Positions 26,155 to 36,708 of a DNA stretch of 36,866 nt are shown in pieces. The notes below the pieces were generated by a model. That model had not been told where the DNA came from, ran no database searches, and saw nothing but the letters and a program-made list of their open reading frames with translations. How positions within the stretch are numbered: the first letter of the stretch is position 1; each line of letters begins with the position of its first letter. The stretch is from Vibrio sp. Isolate32 (GTDB lineage: Bacteria; Pseudomonadota; Gammaproteobacteria; Enterobacterales; Vibrionaceae), in contig NZ_JAKEUQ010000019.1 in NCBI RefSeq assembly GCF_022397955.1, forward strand, positions 57,805-94,670, in the 5' to 3' direction. Made by a program: the position numbers and the translations under genes.

Positions 26155-26469
26155 ATGTCTGAATCTGAGAACAAGGCGGATTGGGTCGTGTACCTGATCC
26201 GCAATCGTCATAACGCTTTGTATTGTGGTGTCACCAATAATCTACAACGTCGTTTTGAACAGCACCAAACCGGCAAAGGTGCCAAAGCTCTGAGAGGAAA
26301 GGGGCCGCTTAAGTTAGTTTGGAGTATGGAGGCCCAGTCGAAAAGTGAGGCTCTGAAAACCGAATACGCGATTAAACATTTACCTAAGTTACGTAAAGAA
26401 AAGCTAGTATCACTCAAACTTATCATTGAGTGGCAAGACGACAAGATTCAATATATCGAAGTCTCATAA
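26155..26469 (+). CDS. GIY-YIG nuclease-superfamily protein, YhbQ-like
   Basis: 104 residues starting directly after the yceH stop (TAAATG). The GIY-YIG core is WVVYLIRNRHNALYCGVTNN, where Tyr-Leu-Ile and Tyr-Cys-Gly replace GIY and YIG, as in YhbQ-type proteins. Arg in LQRRFEQH, the KAL-region and Glu in TEYAIKHLP match the rest of the fold. These small stand-alone domains are thought to act on damaged or branched DNA; the role is unproven. It forms an operon with yceH. Confidence 0.88.
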   Translation: MSESENKADWVVYLIRNRHNALYCGVTNNLQRRFEQHQTGKGAKALRGKGPLKLVWSMEAQSKSEALKTEYAIKHLPKLRKEKLVSLKLIIEWQDDKIQYIEVS

Positions 26470-27866
<1,397 letters not shown>

Positions 27867-27867
<1 letters not shown>

Positions 27868-30437
27868 TGAAGAAAAGCTACGCCAGTACACCTAGGAACA
27901 CATTAGCTAAGCTTATTACGCGTATCATTATCTTAGTGATAGGCGTGATGGCACTTGGCGTTCTTATTCATAATTATGAAACCAGCAGTAACATTGTAAA
28001 GCAAGAGACTAATCGAACGGTTAAACAGACGTCGAGTCTGATTCAAAACATGTTCGATTATCGTTTGTCTGTCTTACAAATTCACCAAGACAGTAGCTCG
28101 CACAGTGATACTCTACGTGAATACTTTGCTATGGGCGACGAAGAGGTTTTGAATCACTTCTTCTTTGGCGTAGATCAGCGAGAACCCGATCATGCTCCTG
28201 ATCTACGTTTTGTCTCAACACATGATGGGTTGGTGTGGGAAGATGGCAACGCTCAGTTTTATGGGTTAGACGGAAACAACCTAGAACACATTTCTGATGA
28301 GGTCTCTTTTAGCAGCAACTGGCACTTTATCCAGGTAATGACCGAGATTGGCAAGCGTCACTTGTTGGCTCGTCGAACGCCCATTGTTGATAACAAAACA
28401 GGCGAAGTTCTCGGCCAGCTTTATATTGCGATTGTACTCGACAATAACTTCTCTCTTGCAGAGTCCATACAGCAGGGCAGTAACTGTGAGAATATCGTAA
28501 TTGAAGCGCATGGAACGCCGGTAACCTCGACGTTCAGTGGCGATGAGACGTATACGATAAAGGATATTCTTGAATACAAAATTTACGAACAGCTGCCTCG
28601 TCATTTCGTCACAGTGACGACAATCAAGATCAACGCCGTAGAGACTCCACTGGTTATTCGTGCGGTGCAAAAGAACACCAATGTTATCGCGTTAGAAGAA
28701 AACTACGAGCGCGCCATCATCGTTGTTGTTGTCGTGATTGTATTTATGTACTTCTTCGCTCGTACTTGGATTCAAAGAAGAGTGGCAGCGGAGCTCGATA
28801 AGTTGATGCACTTTACCCTTTCGGCAAGTGATAGCGAAGAGTTTAACAAGTTTGATGGGTCGAATATTTTCGAATTTCATCATATTGGCTGCACGCTGGA
28901 AGACACTTTTGAACGCCTGTCCGAGCAGAATCAAAAATTCCAAGATCTCTTTAACTTTGCGCATTCTCCTATTTTGGTTTGGTCTGAAAAAGGCGATTTA
29001 ATCCAGATGAACCCAGCTGCACGTATGGCGCTGTTTGATGAAGATGATAATTACGGTGTCATCGCACATGAGTTCGAGCATCGCATGTTGCCAAACATTC
29101 AAATGGTGGTCCAAGGTGCTAAGCTGACAGGTATTAACGTACCGATTGGAGAGAAGGTGTTTCGTTGGAATATGTCGGCTATTTGTGTTGAACATGGTAT
29201 CACAGGCGTAGTAGTACAAGGACAAGACATTACTAAGTTGGTGGAAGCTGAAAGGCAAGCTGATAGAGCGAGAGAAGAAGCAGAACACCTTGCAAACGTT
29301 CGAGCTGATTTCTTGGCGAAGATGAGTCACGAGATCCGAACACCACTCAACGGCATTTTGGGCGTGTCTCAACTCCTCAAACGCTCTATGCGCAATGAAG
29401 ATAACAAAGAGCAGGTTGATGTACTTTGTAACAGTGCAGAGCATCTGCTAGCGGTATTGAACGATATCTTGGATTTCTCAAAGATCGAGCAAGGGCAATT
29501 CAATATTCAAAAGAAAGACTTCCGCTTGGTGGAGTTGATTAACACTCTAGACAGTATCTACCGTCCTCTTTGTGAGGATAAATCGATCACATTCACGATC
29601 GTGAATCACTTGGTTGAGGACATGGAAATCAATACTGACCAAGTGCGCTTGAATCAAATTATGTTTAATTTGTTGAGCAATGCACTGAAGTTTACTCACC
29701 AAGGTGGCATCTCTGTTAGTTTTGAGCTTGAAAGTATTTTCAATACCAACAAAGCCAGTTTGATCGTACGAGTGCAAGATACCGGTATTGGTATTGACGA
29801 GAGTAAAATTGATGCGGTTTTTGAACCCTTTGTCCAAGCCGAAGAGACGACAACTCGTGAGTACGGCGGGACTGGATTAGGTTTGACGATCGTCAAAAAT
29901 TTAGTTGAGATGCTCGAAGGAGATATTCAAGTTCGCAGTGCGAAAGATCAAGGCTCGGAGTTCATCATAGAAATCCCAGTAGAGTTAAATTCTAAGCCGT
30001 TACTTGATGTTACACAGCAGGCAGGAGGTGAACCTAAGGCTTTGTTTGACCGTGCTTTGAATGTACTGCTGGTGGAAGATAATCACACTAACGCTTTTAT
30101 CGCGCAGGCTTTTTGTAAGAAGTATGGCATGGTAGTCACGTGGGCTAAGGATGGTTTAGAGGCGATAGAGATGGCAAAAACGACCACTTATGACCTCATC
30201 CTTATGGATAATCAACTTCCGAACCTAGGTGGTGTTGAGACGACTCAACAGCTTCGAGAAGAGATTGGCGTATCTGCACCAATTTATGCGTGTACTGCCG
30301 ATGCTCAGGAGTCTACAAGAGACAACTTTATGGCCGCTGGTGCAAACTATGTGATTGTTAAGCCGATCAAAGAAGAATCATTGCAACAAGCTTTTGTTCA
30401 TTTCAAGAATTCATATTGGGAGGAAAACAGATTCTAG
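27867..30437 (+). CDS. luxQ: AI-2 sensor hybrid histidine kinase/phosphatase LuxQ
   Basis: 856 residues, close to V. harveyi LuxQ (859). Helix 1 about 16-34; a periplasmic tandem-PAS region (about 40-275) that docks with LuxP; helix 2 about 282-300; a PAS-like domain (about 355-465, LFNFAHSPILVWSEKGDLIQ); the HisKA domain with H488 in MSHEIRTPLNG; an HATPase domain with NLLSNALKFT, DTGIGI and GGTGLGLTI; and a receiver domain (about 730-845) with D781 in LILMDNQLP. At low AI-2 it is a kinase that feeds LuxU and LuxO; with AI-2 bound to LuxP it becomes a phosphatase. All catalytic residues appear intact. A strong hairpin follows at 30515-30553. Confidence 0.96.
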
Positions 30438-30514
30438 TTTTCTTTAACCCTTTGAACGTATGGGAGTGTGATATCAAATGGTGTCGAGTACTGCATTCTG
30501 AGCATTTGCGAACA

Positions 30515-30553
30515 ACTATACAAAGCAAGCAACGAAAGCTTGCTTTGTATAGT
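30515..30553 (+). terminator. Long hairpin terminator after luxPQ
   Basis: Perfect 16-bp stem ACTATACAAAGCAAGC / GCTTGCTTTGTATAGT with a 7-base loop AACGAAA. The following T run (AGTGTTTT) is modest, but the stem and position fit transcription termination for luxPQ. Confidence 0.8.
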
Positions 30554-30646
30554 AGTGTTTTAAGCTCGTCACTCATGTGCAGGTGTTTAGGGAACTGAAT
30601 ACCTAGCAGCCAGCCTTACCCTTGTCTTTTTTTACCCACCACTTTT

Positions 30647-31138
30647 TAAATTAACTCGTTATCCAAATGTTCACTTAAGACTGAGTTAACTTTTATCTTC
30701 CAGCCGACATCAATATCGGATTGCTGCGAGATCTAGACTCCATAACCTGAAACTGAGAAATCAACCTTTGTGGCGTCTAGCGTCAAGGTATCAAAGTTGA
30801 GACGCACTTTGTATCTTTCGTGTTCGCGGATTGGTTTTGTTGCAAAGCTCGTTGGCTGGCGAAGAAACAAGAGATGCGCAGGGGAGGTGATATGAGCCAG
30901 TACATTCGTTTTGAATGCGACGATGTGCCCAAGTTCTGTGTCTGTAATCGCTCGAACGATAATATCAACGTTGATGAGTTTTCTTAACGTCAGTGCCTCA
31001 GTCGCTTTTTTTGTGACAATTCCAAGATAAGGTACTGCTCTTCTTTGTGCCAAATATATAGAGTACTAACCTGAATTGAGTCATCGGGTCCAAACTCCAA
31101 CACGCCCTAAACCGTTCTAAGTTTTTATTTTTACGCAT
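30647..31138 (-). pseudogene. Decayed flagellar-brake/PilZ (YcgR-like) c-di-GMP receptor gene
   Basis: Pieces of one protein lie in different - frames. From about 31103 one frame reads VLEFGPDDSIQVSTLYIWHK then EEQYLILELSQKK. After a T7 run at 31006-31012 the next frame continues ATEALTLRKLINVDIIVRAI, GHIVAFKTNVLAHITSPAHL, LFLRQP, then PilZ motif one REHERYKVRL and motif two VDFSVSGYGV. A TAG at 30733-30735 then interrupts it, and the same frame resumes ISQQSDIDVGWKIKV until a stop at 30647. The first ATG candidate (MRKNKNLERF, 31138) is in a third frame. YcgR-like proteins bind c-di-GMP through RxxxR and D/NxSxxG, both present. A frameshift in a homopolymer and a nonsense codon mark it as a pseudogene. 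Sequencing error in the T7 run alone would not explain the stop. Confidence 0.75.
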
Positions 31139-31334
31139 GTTATTCAAAGGAAAATGTTAACCATTTGTTGAAATAATATAACGTCCCAATAGAACTGTTT
31201 CATTACTTTCATTAAGGATATAAAGATATCTGAGTGAAAAACGTGGAAATGGTTTGTAACTCAAACAGCGGCTTACTCTGAAGAAAAAACGCGTTACACT
31301 GCTACCCATAATCTACTTAAAGGAGAAAGAGTAA

Positions 31335-31685
31335 ATGGAACTAGAAACCTTGTTAAACACCCTGTCTGAATCACCTGAGAGTGTTCAATTTGAAGATACA
31401 ATGCAGGTAATTGAATCTCATTATGATTTTTCTGAGTGTGAATTTCGTAATGGAGATGTGGTGAATGAGGCTGGGCAGAACAACGGTTCATACAAAATTT
31501 TTGCTTTTGGTTTAGATCAAGGCCTATCACCAGAGCAAACACTTGCTTGTTTTGGTCAATTTTATCGTAACGACGTGTTATGCTTTCCAGAGAACACCGA
31601 CCATCAAAATATTCGTAACTTCATGGTTCATGGCTGGAACGGTATCCAGTTTTCTCAGCCTGCGCTGATTGAAAAAACGAAGTAG
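31335..31685 (+). CDS. HopJ-family protein
   Basis: 116 residues with AAAGGAGAAAG before ATG. The pattern is that of the HopJ family (PF08888): FEDTMQVIESHYDF, EFRNGDVVNEAGQNNGSYKI, FAFGLDQGLSPEQTLACFGQ, FYRNDVL, NFMVHGWNGIQF. The name comes from a plant-pathogen type III effector. In vibrios and many marine bacteria it is a small cytosolic protein without any type III system nearby, so the effector label should not be taken as function. It is a single gene with its own terminator. Confidence 0.88.
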   Translation: MELETLLNTLSESPESVQFEDTMQVIESHYDFSECEFRNGDVVNEAGQNNGSYKIFAFGLDQGLSPEQTLACFGQFYRNDVLCFPENTDHQNIRNFMVHGWNGIQFSQPALIEKTK

Positions 31686-31730
31686 CTAATAATTAGGTAA
31701 CGATTAGGTCGAAACTTAATGTCGTATTTA

Positions 31731-31760
31731 GAAGCGAGAAAACAACCTCTCGCTTTTTTT
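31731..31760 (+). terminator. Intrinsic terminator after the HopJ-family gene
   Basis: Stem AAGCGAGA / TCTCGCTT (31732-31739, 31748-31755), 8-base loop, followed by a T run. Confidence 0.85.
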
Positions 31761-31784
31761 GTCTATGTTAAACAGGCTTTCAAA

Positions 31785-32093
31785 CTACTGAATAGGTAAA
31801 GCAGACAGGCACTTACGGCACAAACAAACATCAGCCTTTGGAATATCGCTAGTATCACGCTTTTCAAGCTCAAAACACCAACATGTCTCTTTACCCGCAC
31901 CGATATCGCATTGGGCCGGCTCATTACACTGCGTACATTGGTGAGTCGAACTCGCGCCACTAAGGTTATCCATGACGGATGTTCGTTCGTTTTCAGATAA
32001 GCCTTTCCAACCTATAATCTCATCCATTGTGCGAAAGCAGCCGCTACACATTCCACCATTATTTTTGCAAGCCGCTCGGCAAGGTGTTTTCAT
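31785..32093 (-). CDS. DUF1289 and cysteine-rich CWC fusion protein
   Basis: 102 residues with 14 cysteines. The first part (MKTPCRAACKNNGGMCSGCF, RTMDEIIGWKGLSENER) is a DUF1289-type motif: C-x3-C-x6-C-x2-C, then RT--EI--W. The second part (HQCTQCNEPAQCDIGAGKET, CWCFELEKRD, VCLCRKCLS) is the cysteine-rich CWC motif. Each half could bind zinc. Such proteins are small and cytosolic, with no proven role. It is divergent from yegD with 159 bases between the coding regions. Confidence 0.88.
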   Translation of the reverse strand: MKTPCRAACKNNGGMCSGCFRTMDEIIGWKGLSENERTSVMDNLSGASSTHQCTQCNEPAQCDIGAGKETCWCFELEKRDTSDIPKADVCLCRKCLSALPIQ

Positions 32094-32252
32094 TTATCTA
32101 ACCTTTGATTCATTTGGGCTGAAATGTAGCATATTCATTTGCCTATTAAGAGTCAGCAAACCAAAAAATGACCAAGTAAAAGAAGTAAATGACCTCGTAA
32201 TTTAAAGGCTTTTCATGTAGCATCTCGCCCCTTTTGTTGAGTGGGGGATATT

Positions 32253-33617
32253 ATGTTTATTGGATTTGATTATGGAACAGCAAACTGTTCTGTGGCTGCT
32301 ATGGTCAATGGAGAACCAAGCTTGTTACCGTTAGAAGGTAGCAACCACTATATTCCTTCAACCGTATTTGCTCCTACTCGTGAGAGTGTATCTGAACATC
32401 TATTTCGCCACCTGAACATTAAGCCGAGCGATGCTGTCGGTGAGCAAGTGCTACGACGTGCAATTGCCTACAACCGCGAAGAGAGTATCGACCTTGTGCC
32501 AGAAGACATGGCATTTGGTCAGGCAGCGTTAGATCTCTACTTAGAAGATCCGCGTGATGTCTATTATGTTAAGTCTCCTAAGTCTTTCCTAGGCGCAAGT
32601 GGGCTACATGACGTTCAGGTTAGCTTCTTTGAAGATCTAGTATGTGCCATGATGGCAAACATCAAGCAGCAAGCTGAGCTCACTACTCAAGAACAAATCA
32701 AACAAGCGGTTATTGGTCGACCAATTAACTTCCACGGTCGCGGTGGTGAAGAGGCAAACAGACAAGCTGAAGCTATCTTGTCTCGCGCCGCGAAGCGTGC
32801 AGGCTTCCTAGATATTGCATTTCAATTTGAACCCGTAGCTGCTGGCCTAGACTATGAAAGCACTCTGACTGAAAACCAAACGGTATTGGTTGTTGATATT
32901 GGTGGTGGTACGACCGACTGTTCTCTATTAGAAATGGGCCCGAGTTGGTCTGGGAAAGCGGATCGTAGCCAGAGCTTATTAGCGCACAGTGGTCAAAGGG
33001 TAGGGGGTAATGACTTAGATATTTACCTGGCTTTCAAACAACTGATGTCACCTTTTGGTATGAGCAGTAAAGCTATTTCCGGTATTGATATGCCATTGAC
33101 CCAATTCTGGAACCCAATAGCCATCAACAATGTAGAAGCTCAAAAGAATTTTTACTCTCGAGAAAACCTTGCAGCACTGAAGTTACTTCGTAAAGAAGCT
33201 GCTGAACCACAGAAGCTAGACCGTTTACTTAAGGTTTATCACGATACTTTGGGTTACGGCATCGTACGTAGAGCTGAAGAAGCTAAGATCGCGTTGGCGG
33301 AATCTTCTGAGTATCGCGCAGCGATGAATGTTGCTTCCGAGTTGATCGAAGTCGATATCTCAGTTGAACAGATGGTCGATGCTATCGATACACTAAAATC
33401 TAAGATGATTGAGTTGGTTAAAGAGGCCATTCAACAAGGCGAAAAGAAACCAGATGTTATCTATATGACGGGTGGTTCCGCACGTTCACCTATCCTTCGA
33501 GAAGCGGTTCAGCAAGCCGTACCGAATGTGCCTATTGTGAGTGGCAACTATTTTGGTTCAGTAACGGCGGGCTTAGCTCGTTGGGCTGAGGTATGCTTCA
33601 GTAAAAATGGATCTTAG
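32253..33617 (+). CDS. yegD: Hsp70-family chaperone homologue YegD
   Basis: 454 residues from ATG 32253, with GGGGGA upstream; an in-frame GTG at 32241 lies in that site. It is an actin/Hsp70-type ATPase without a separate substrate-binding domain. Phosphate loop 1 is GFDYGTANCSVA, phosphate loop 2 VVDIGGGTTDCSLLEM, and the adenosine motif YMTGGSARSPIL. The length matches E. coli YegD (450). It is cytosolic; the client is unknown. Codon use suggests moderate to good expression. Confidence 0.93.
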   Translation: MFIGFDYGTANCSVAAMVNGEPSLLPLEGSNHYIPSTVFAPTRESVSEHLFRHLNIKPSDAVGEQVLRRAIAYNREESIDLVPEDMAFGQAALDLYLEDPRDVYYVKSPKSFLGASGLHDVQVSFFEDLVCAMMANIKQQAELTTQEQIKQAVIGRPINFHGRGGEEANRQAEAILSRAAKRAGFLDIAFQFEPVAAGLDYESTLTENQTVLVVDIGGGTTDCSLLEMGPSWSGKADRSQSLLAHSGQRVGGNDLDIYLAFKQLMSPFGMSSKAISGIDMPLTQFWNPIAINNVEAQKNFYSRENLAALKLLRKEAAEPQKLDRLLKVYHDTLGYGIVRRAEEAKIALAESSEYRAAMNVASELIEVDISVEQMVDAIDTLKSKMIELVKEAIQQGEKKPDVIYMTGGSARSPILREAVQQAVPNVPIVSGNYFGSVTAGLARWAEVCFSKNGS

Positions 33618-33945
33618 AGAATTCTACGGATATTTGTATTATTTCAATACTCACTTTGCTTTTAGAGAATCAAAATAAAAACAAGAGGAGGAAATATTAG
33701 CAATGCTATCAATTTTAAAAAATGATTGCAGTGTTTTGTACCATCGTAAAAATGATTCTCGCTGCATCCAGTAATGAGTTCTGAGTTACAAATAGTTTTA
33801 AGTATATGAACTCTTTAAGGTTGCATAGGGTTGGAGGCGATGAGTTAACGTCAACAATGATTGATGTGAAAAATAAGTAATCAAGGGTATAAAATATGCT
33901 TATGTGTTGTTTGTTGAACAAAGTTTATTCCGATATGGAGGTTCT
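33618..33945. other. Intergenic region before the lipoprotein gene
   Basis: 328 AT-rich bases. It includes a purine-rich GAGGAGGA at 33685-33692 and a 23-codon ORF (33703-33774) that I do not accept as a gene. The lipoprotein promoter must lie here. No terminator for yegD was clear. Confidence 0.4.
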
Positions 33946-34758
33946 ATGTTTTTACGTACAACATTTATCATTGTTACATGTACTTTAATAGCCGCTTGCA
34001 ATGACGATAATGACACTAATGCGGAAGTCGAGAGTAGTGAGGAAGTCGAGACTGTTATTTCTGACTCTTCTTGTGATTTAGAGTCAGTAAACTTGCTTGA
34101 TTTTGAAGCTTGGCAAAGAGAAGAGGGATGGTGGGTTGGTGAGTATACTTTTTTAGGAAGCGATGGTAACCCTAATGTATCCTCCAGTTGGCCCTACCGT
34201 TACGATCACTACAAAGGCTTCATTCATCTAGAAGTTGTTGGGAACAGCATTAAGCAGCGAAATGTGTTCCTCTACCCTCCGAAGGACTTAACAGAATGTA
34301 CTAGCGGTGCAGATGTTGTTGGTTCGGGAATTTGTGGAACGAATGGTAATGAAAAGATCTTTAGTGCCGATCAAAGTGCATCGGATTGTAATGGGGGTTT
34401 AGCTGGCTCTTACGAAGCTTATGGAATGATGGTGGACACCTCAACCACTTTGATGGGGGAAAACAGTGTTCTGTACCAAGTGTATTTGCCTGATGGAAAT
34501 ATCATGCAAAACCAGTTAACGACCCTCCCACCAAATGATACGAGAGTGCGTACAGCTCAAGGCTTTTTTATGGACCAGCCAACTTATGCAAGTTTCTACC
34601 GAGAAAAGAAAGTCACCAAAGAAGAATTTATGCAGCAGTTGGCAGATACGCGTGCCGATTACGCTATTCTTGAGGAAGACTTTTGTGGCTATGACTCGGG
34701 CGGCCAGCCTAGCCAAGTGACTTGTACCGAGCATTTTGGTGTTGAGATCACTGAATGA
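33946..34758 (+). CDS. Predicted lipoprotein of unknown function
   Basis: 270 residues from ATG 33946, which has TGGAGG at 6-base spacing; the frame is open further upstream but without a better start. The signal MFLRTTFIIVTCTLIAAC ends in a lipobox LIAAC, with Asn-Asp-Asp after the Cys. Asp-rich N-terminal linker (DDNDTNAEVESSEEVE), then a domain from about residue 38 with six further cysteines, an even number that suits three disulfides. Motifs such as WWVGEYTFLGSDGNP and MMVDTSTTLMGENSVLYQVY suggest a beta-rich secreted domain. Asp at +2 often holds lipoproteins in the inner membrane in E. coli; here +2 is Asn and +3 Asp. No family recognised. Confidence 0.85.
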   Translation: MFLRTTFIIVTCTLIAACNDDNDTNAEVESSEEVETVISDSSCDLESVNLLDFEAWQREEGWWVGEYTFLGSDGNPNVSSSWPYRYDHYKGFIHLEVVGNSIKQRNVFLYPPKDLTECTSGADVVGSGICGTNGNEKIFSADQSASDCNGGLAGSYEAYGMMVDTSTTLMGENSVLYQVYLPDGNIMQNQLTTLPPNDTRVRTAQGFFMDQPTYASFYREKKVTKEEFMQQLADTRADYAILEEDFCGYDSGGQPSQVTCTEHFGVEITE

Positions 34759-35140
34759 TCAATTATTAATTGAGTAATACAGTTGGCCCGGCCTCAAATT
34801 ATGATTCCGGGCTTTCAATGTAGTTATCTTGCTTATTTACTCTTTCATATTTAAGGGGATATATTTACATCGAATTTTAGATTTCGGTAACGTAGGTTTT
34901 CCAAGCCTTGATGTTGCATGGCAAGGCTGTAAATTGGCAAATTACAACTTTACATATCACTTCGAAGGCTTTTTTCGTTTTGAGTTGCTATTCCATAATG
35001 CAACCAACTCCCTATAAAAACCTCCCTATGAGCGCATTGAGCTAAAGATCAGAATTTAGAGATCAGTAGTCAGCTTGTGGAAGATTCTCTCTTTGGGATG
35101 AGGTAAACTCTGCATTCCAAAAATAGTTCAGGGATAAACT
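34759..35140. other. Intergenic region between lipoprotein and FAH-family genes
   Basis: 382 bases. A hairpin GCCCGG/CCGGGC (34786-34791, 34807-34812) followed by TTT may end the lipoprotein transcript. An inverted repeat AGCCTTG/CAAGGCT lies at 34904-34928. A 62-codon ORF on 34829-35017 has no convincing protein character and is not called. Confidence 0.45.
34786..34816 (+). terminator. Weak terminator-like hairpin after the lipoprotein gene
   Basis: Six-bp GC stem GCCCGG / CCGGGC with a 15-base loop and a short TTT tail. The long loop and short T run make it weak. Confidence 0.4.
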
Positions 35141-35773
35141 ATGAGCAGCGTTGTAGATCAGGAACAGTTAATGAATTCGAAACGCACAGCGACACCGACG
35201 AAAGTGCTGTGTGTTGGGCGTAACTATGTCGATCATATTGAAGAGCTTAACAACGCGATCCCAGACGCTATGGTGGTGTTCAATAAGCCCAGTACTAGCG
35301 TAACTTCTTCCCTCTCTTCTTTTCATCAAGAAGCCCTTCACTATGAAGCAGAAATCTGTTTTATCGTTGAAAACGGTCAATACTCAGCGGTCGGTTTAGG
35401 GTTAGATCTGACAAAGCGCGAGCTGCAAAGTAGCTTGAAAGCGAAGGGCTTGCCTTGGGAGCGCGCTAAAGCGTTTGACGGTTCTGCCGTTCTTAGCCGC
35501 TTTGTACCTACAACAGGTTTGGATCTCGAAGACTTGAATTTAGAGCTGTTTATTAACTGTGTTCGTGTTCAGAAAGGACATGTTGAGCAGATGCTATATT
35601 CCCCACAAACAATCCTCGAAGAGCTCTCTTCTTACACGACTTTGCTAGATGGCGATGTAGTGATGACCGGCACTCCGAAAGGCGTCGGAGAAGTGCACCA
35701 AGGTGATATTTTCCTAGGTCGCCTTAAGTGTGGTGAGACAACATTGATAGAGATCGAGTGGGTCGCGAGTTAA
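35141..35773 (+). CDS. Fumarylacetoacetate hydrolase-family enzyme, YcgM-like
   Basis: 210 residues. It carries the FAH blocks in order: VLCVGRNYVDHIEELNN, VVFNKPSTSV, metal-binding HYEAEICFIVE (Glu-x-Glu), GLGLDLTKRELQ, KGLPWERAKAFDGSA and DVVMTGTPKGVGEV. The third metal ligand is the Asp in GLDLT, as in YcgM/FAHD1. These enzymes hydrolyse acylpyruvates or decarboxylate oxaloacetate in the cytosol. The 62 or so residues before KP are shorter than in FAH itself, as usual for single-domain members. The gene is alone. The substrate cannot be told. Confidence 0.9.
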   Translation: MSSVVDQEQLMNSKRTATPTKVLCVGRNYVDHIEELNNAIPDAMVVFNKPSTSVTSSLSSFHQEALHYEAEICFIVENGQYSAVGLGLDLTKRELQSSLKAKGLPWERAKAFDGSAVLSRFVPTTGLDLEDLNLELFINCVRVQKGHVEQMLYSPQTILEELSSYTTLLDGDVVMTGTPKGVGEVHQGDIFLGRLKCGETTLIEIEWVAS

Positions 35774-35911
35774 TGATTATTATCGATTTAGTTAATAGTT
35801 TGGTTTAACTTTATGATGTTGGTTTTTAATTCGACATTTTAGCTGTGATACAACTGATTACCTCTGGAAGGGTGTTGGTAATTGATATAAAATCCGCCTC
35901 CATTTTTATCA

Positions 35912-36556
35912 ATGCTAAACCCTATGATCGATTTAACCATTCTACCTGTTTACTTGACTGCCGTCGTTGCTCTTCTTCTTTTACCTGGTCCTGATATGTT
36001 GTTGATTGCTAGCTCAAGCATGAGTTATGGTCGCAAGGTTGGTGTCTTTGCGAGCTTAGGTAACGCGACTTCAGGGATCATTCTTACTGTTTTGGCGGCG
36101 ATGGGCGTATCTGCATTAATCGCAATGAGCCCTGTTGCTTTGAATGCTCTCCACTTATTAGGTGGTACATACTTGCTTAAAATGGGTTGGGACTGCTTGC
36201 GAACAGAGCAGGGCAATGCTGTTGAAGTGACTGATAATTTTGCTGCAAAGGCTTACTATCAAAGAGCGCTGATCAGTAACCTGCTTAATCCTAAAGCCTT
36301 GGTATTCTTCGTGATGTTTTTACCTCAGTTCGTGTCGACAAATATTGAGGCGACATCGGGTGAGCAGATGTTGGTGTTAGGCTTATTACTGAATGTATTA
36401 GGCTTAACGTTCAATTTCTTGCTTGTGGCATTGGTAGGCACTATCGGTAAGTCACTGGTAGAGAATGCCAAGTTTCGTACCTATCAACAGAAAGTGATGG
36501 GTGGCGTATTTGTTGTGTTAGCGGTTTGGATGCTGTCTTCTTTCTTCACTTCATAA
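35912..36556 (+). CDS. LysE/RhtB-family amino acid exporter
   Basis: 214 residues with six hydrophobic segments. Family marks are LLLLPGPDMLLIASSSMSYG near the N-terminus, GVFASLGNATSGI, LLGGTYLLKMGWDCLR, and NLLNPKALVFFVMFLPQF. It should export an amino acid or derivative (such as homoserine, threonine or a related compound) across the inner membrane; the substrate is not readable. Start 35912 or 35924 (MIDLTILPVY) are both possible; neither has a clear ribosome binding site. It is followed by an insertion sequence end. Confidence 0.88.
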   Translation: MLNPMIDLTILPVYLTAVVALLLLPGPDMLLIASSSMSYGRKVGVFASLGNATSGIILTVLAAMGVSALIAMSPVALNALHLLGGTYLLKMGWDCLRTEQGNAVEVTDNFAAKAYYQRALISNLLNPKALVFFVMFLPQFVSTNIEATSGEQMLVLGLLLNVLGLTFNFLLVALVGTIGKSLVENAKFRTYQQKVMGGVFVVLAVWMLSSFFTS

Positions 36557-36672
36557 GTACCAACAAAACGCTATTAACTAAAATCAAATGTTGAAAGAAA
36601 AATGGACGCTTAGAGCGTTAATGCCGATCAGTTAAGTAAAAATGACTGGTTGAACGATCCTCCAAGGATGTC

Positions 36673-36708
36673 AAAATCCGAGTGTTTCTTTAACACTCGG
36701 ATTTTTTT
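36673..36708 (+). terminator. Hairpin just before the transposase start
   Basis: Stem AAATCCGAGTGTT / AACACTCGGATTT (36674-36686, 36692-36704) with a 5-base loop and a run of T directly before ATG 36709. It would stop transcripts entering from outside and so limit transposase synthesis, or simply end the LysE unit. Confidence 0.8.

Noticed and set aside
30416..30598. 60-codon ORF overlapping the luxQ end and the terminator
   Set aside because: It runs through the 16-bp terminator hairpin, so it is a by-product of that structure.
31335..31685. Type III secretion effector
   Set aside because: The HopJ family name suggests it, but there is no secretion chaperone or type III gene around, and the family is widespread in non-pathogens.
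33703..33774. 23-codon ORF after GAGGAGGA
   Set aside because: Spacing to the ATG is about 10 bases, the product has no features, and random occurrence in AT-rich DNA is likely.
34829..35017. 62-codon ORF on +
   Set aside because: No good ribosome binding site, composition like translated non-coding DNA, overlaps an inverted repeat.
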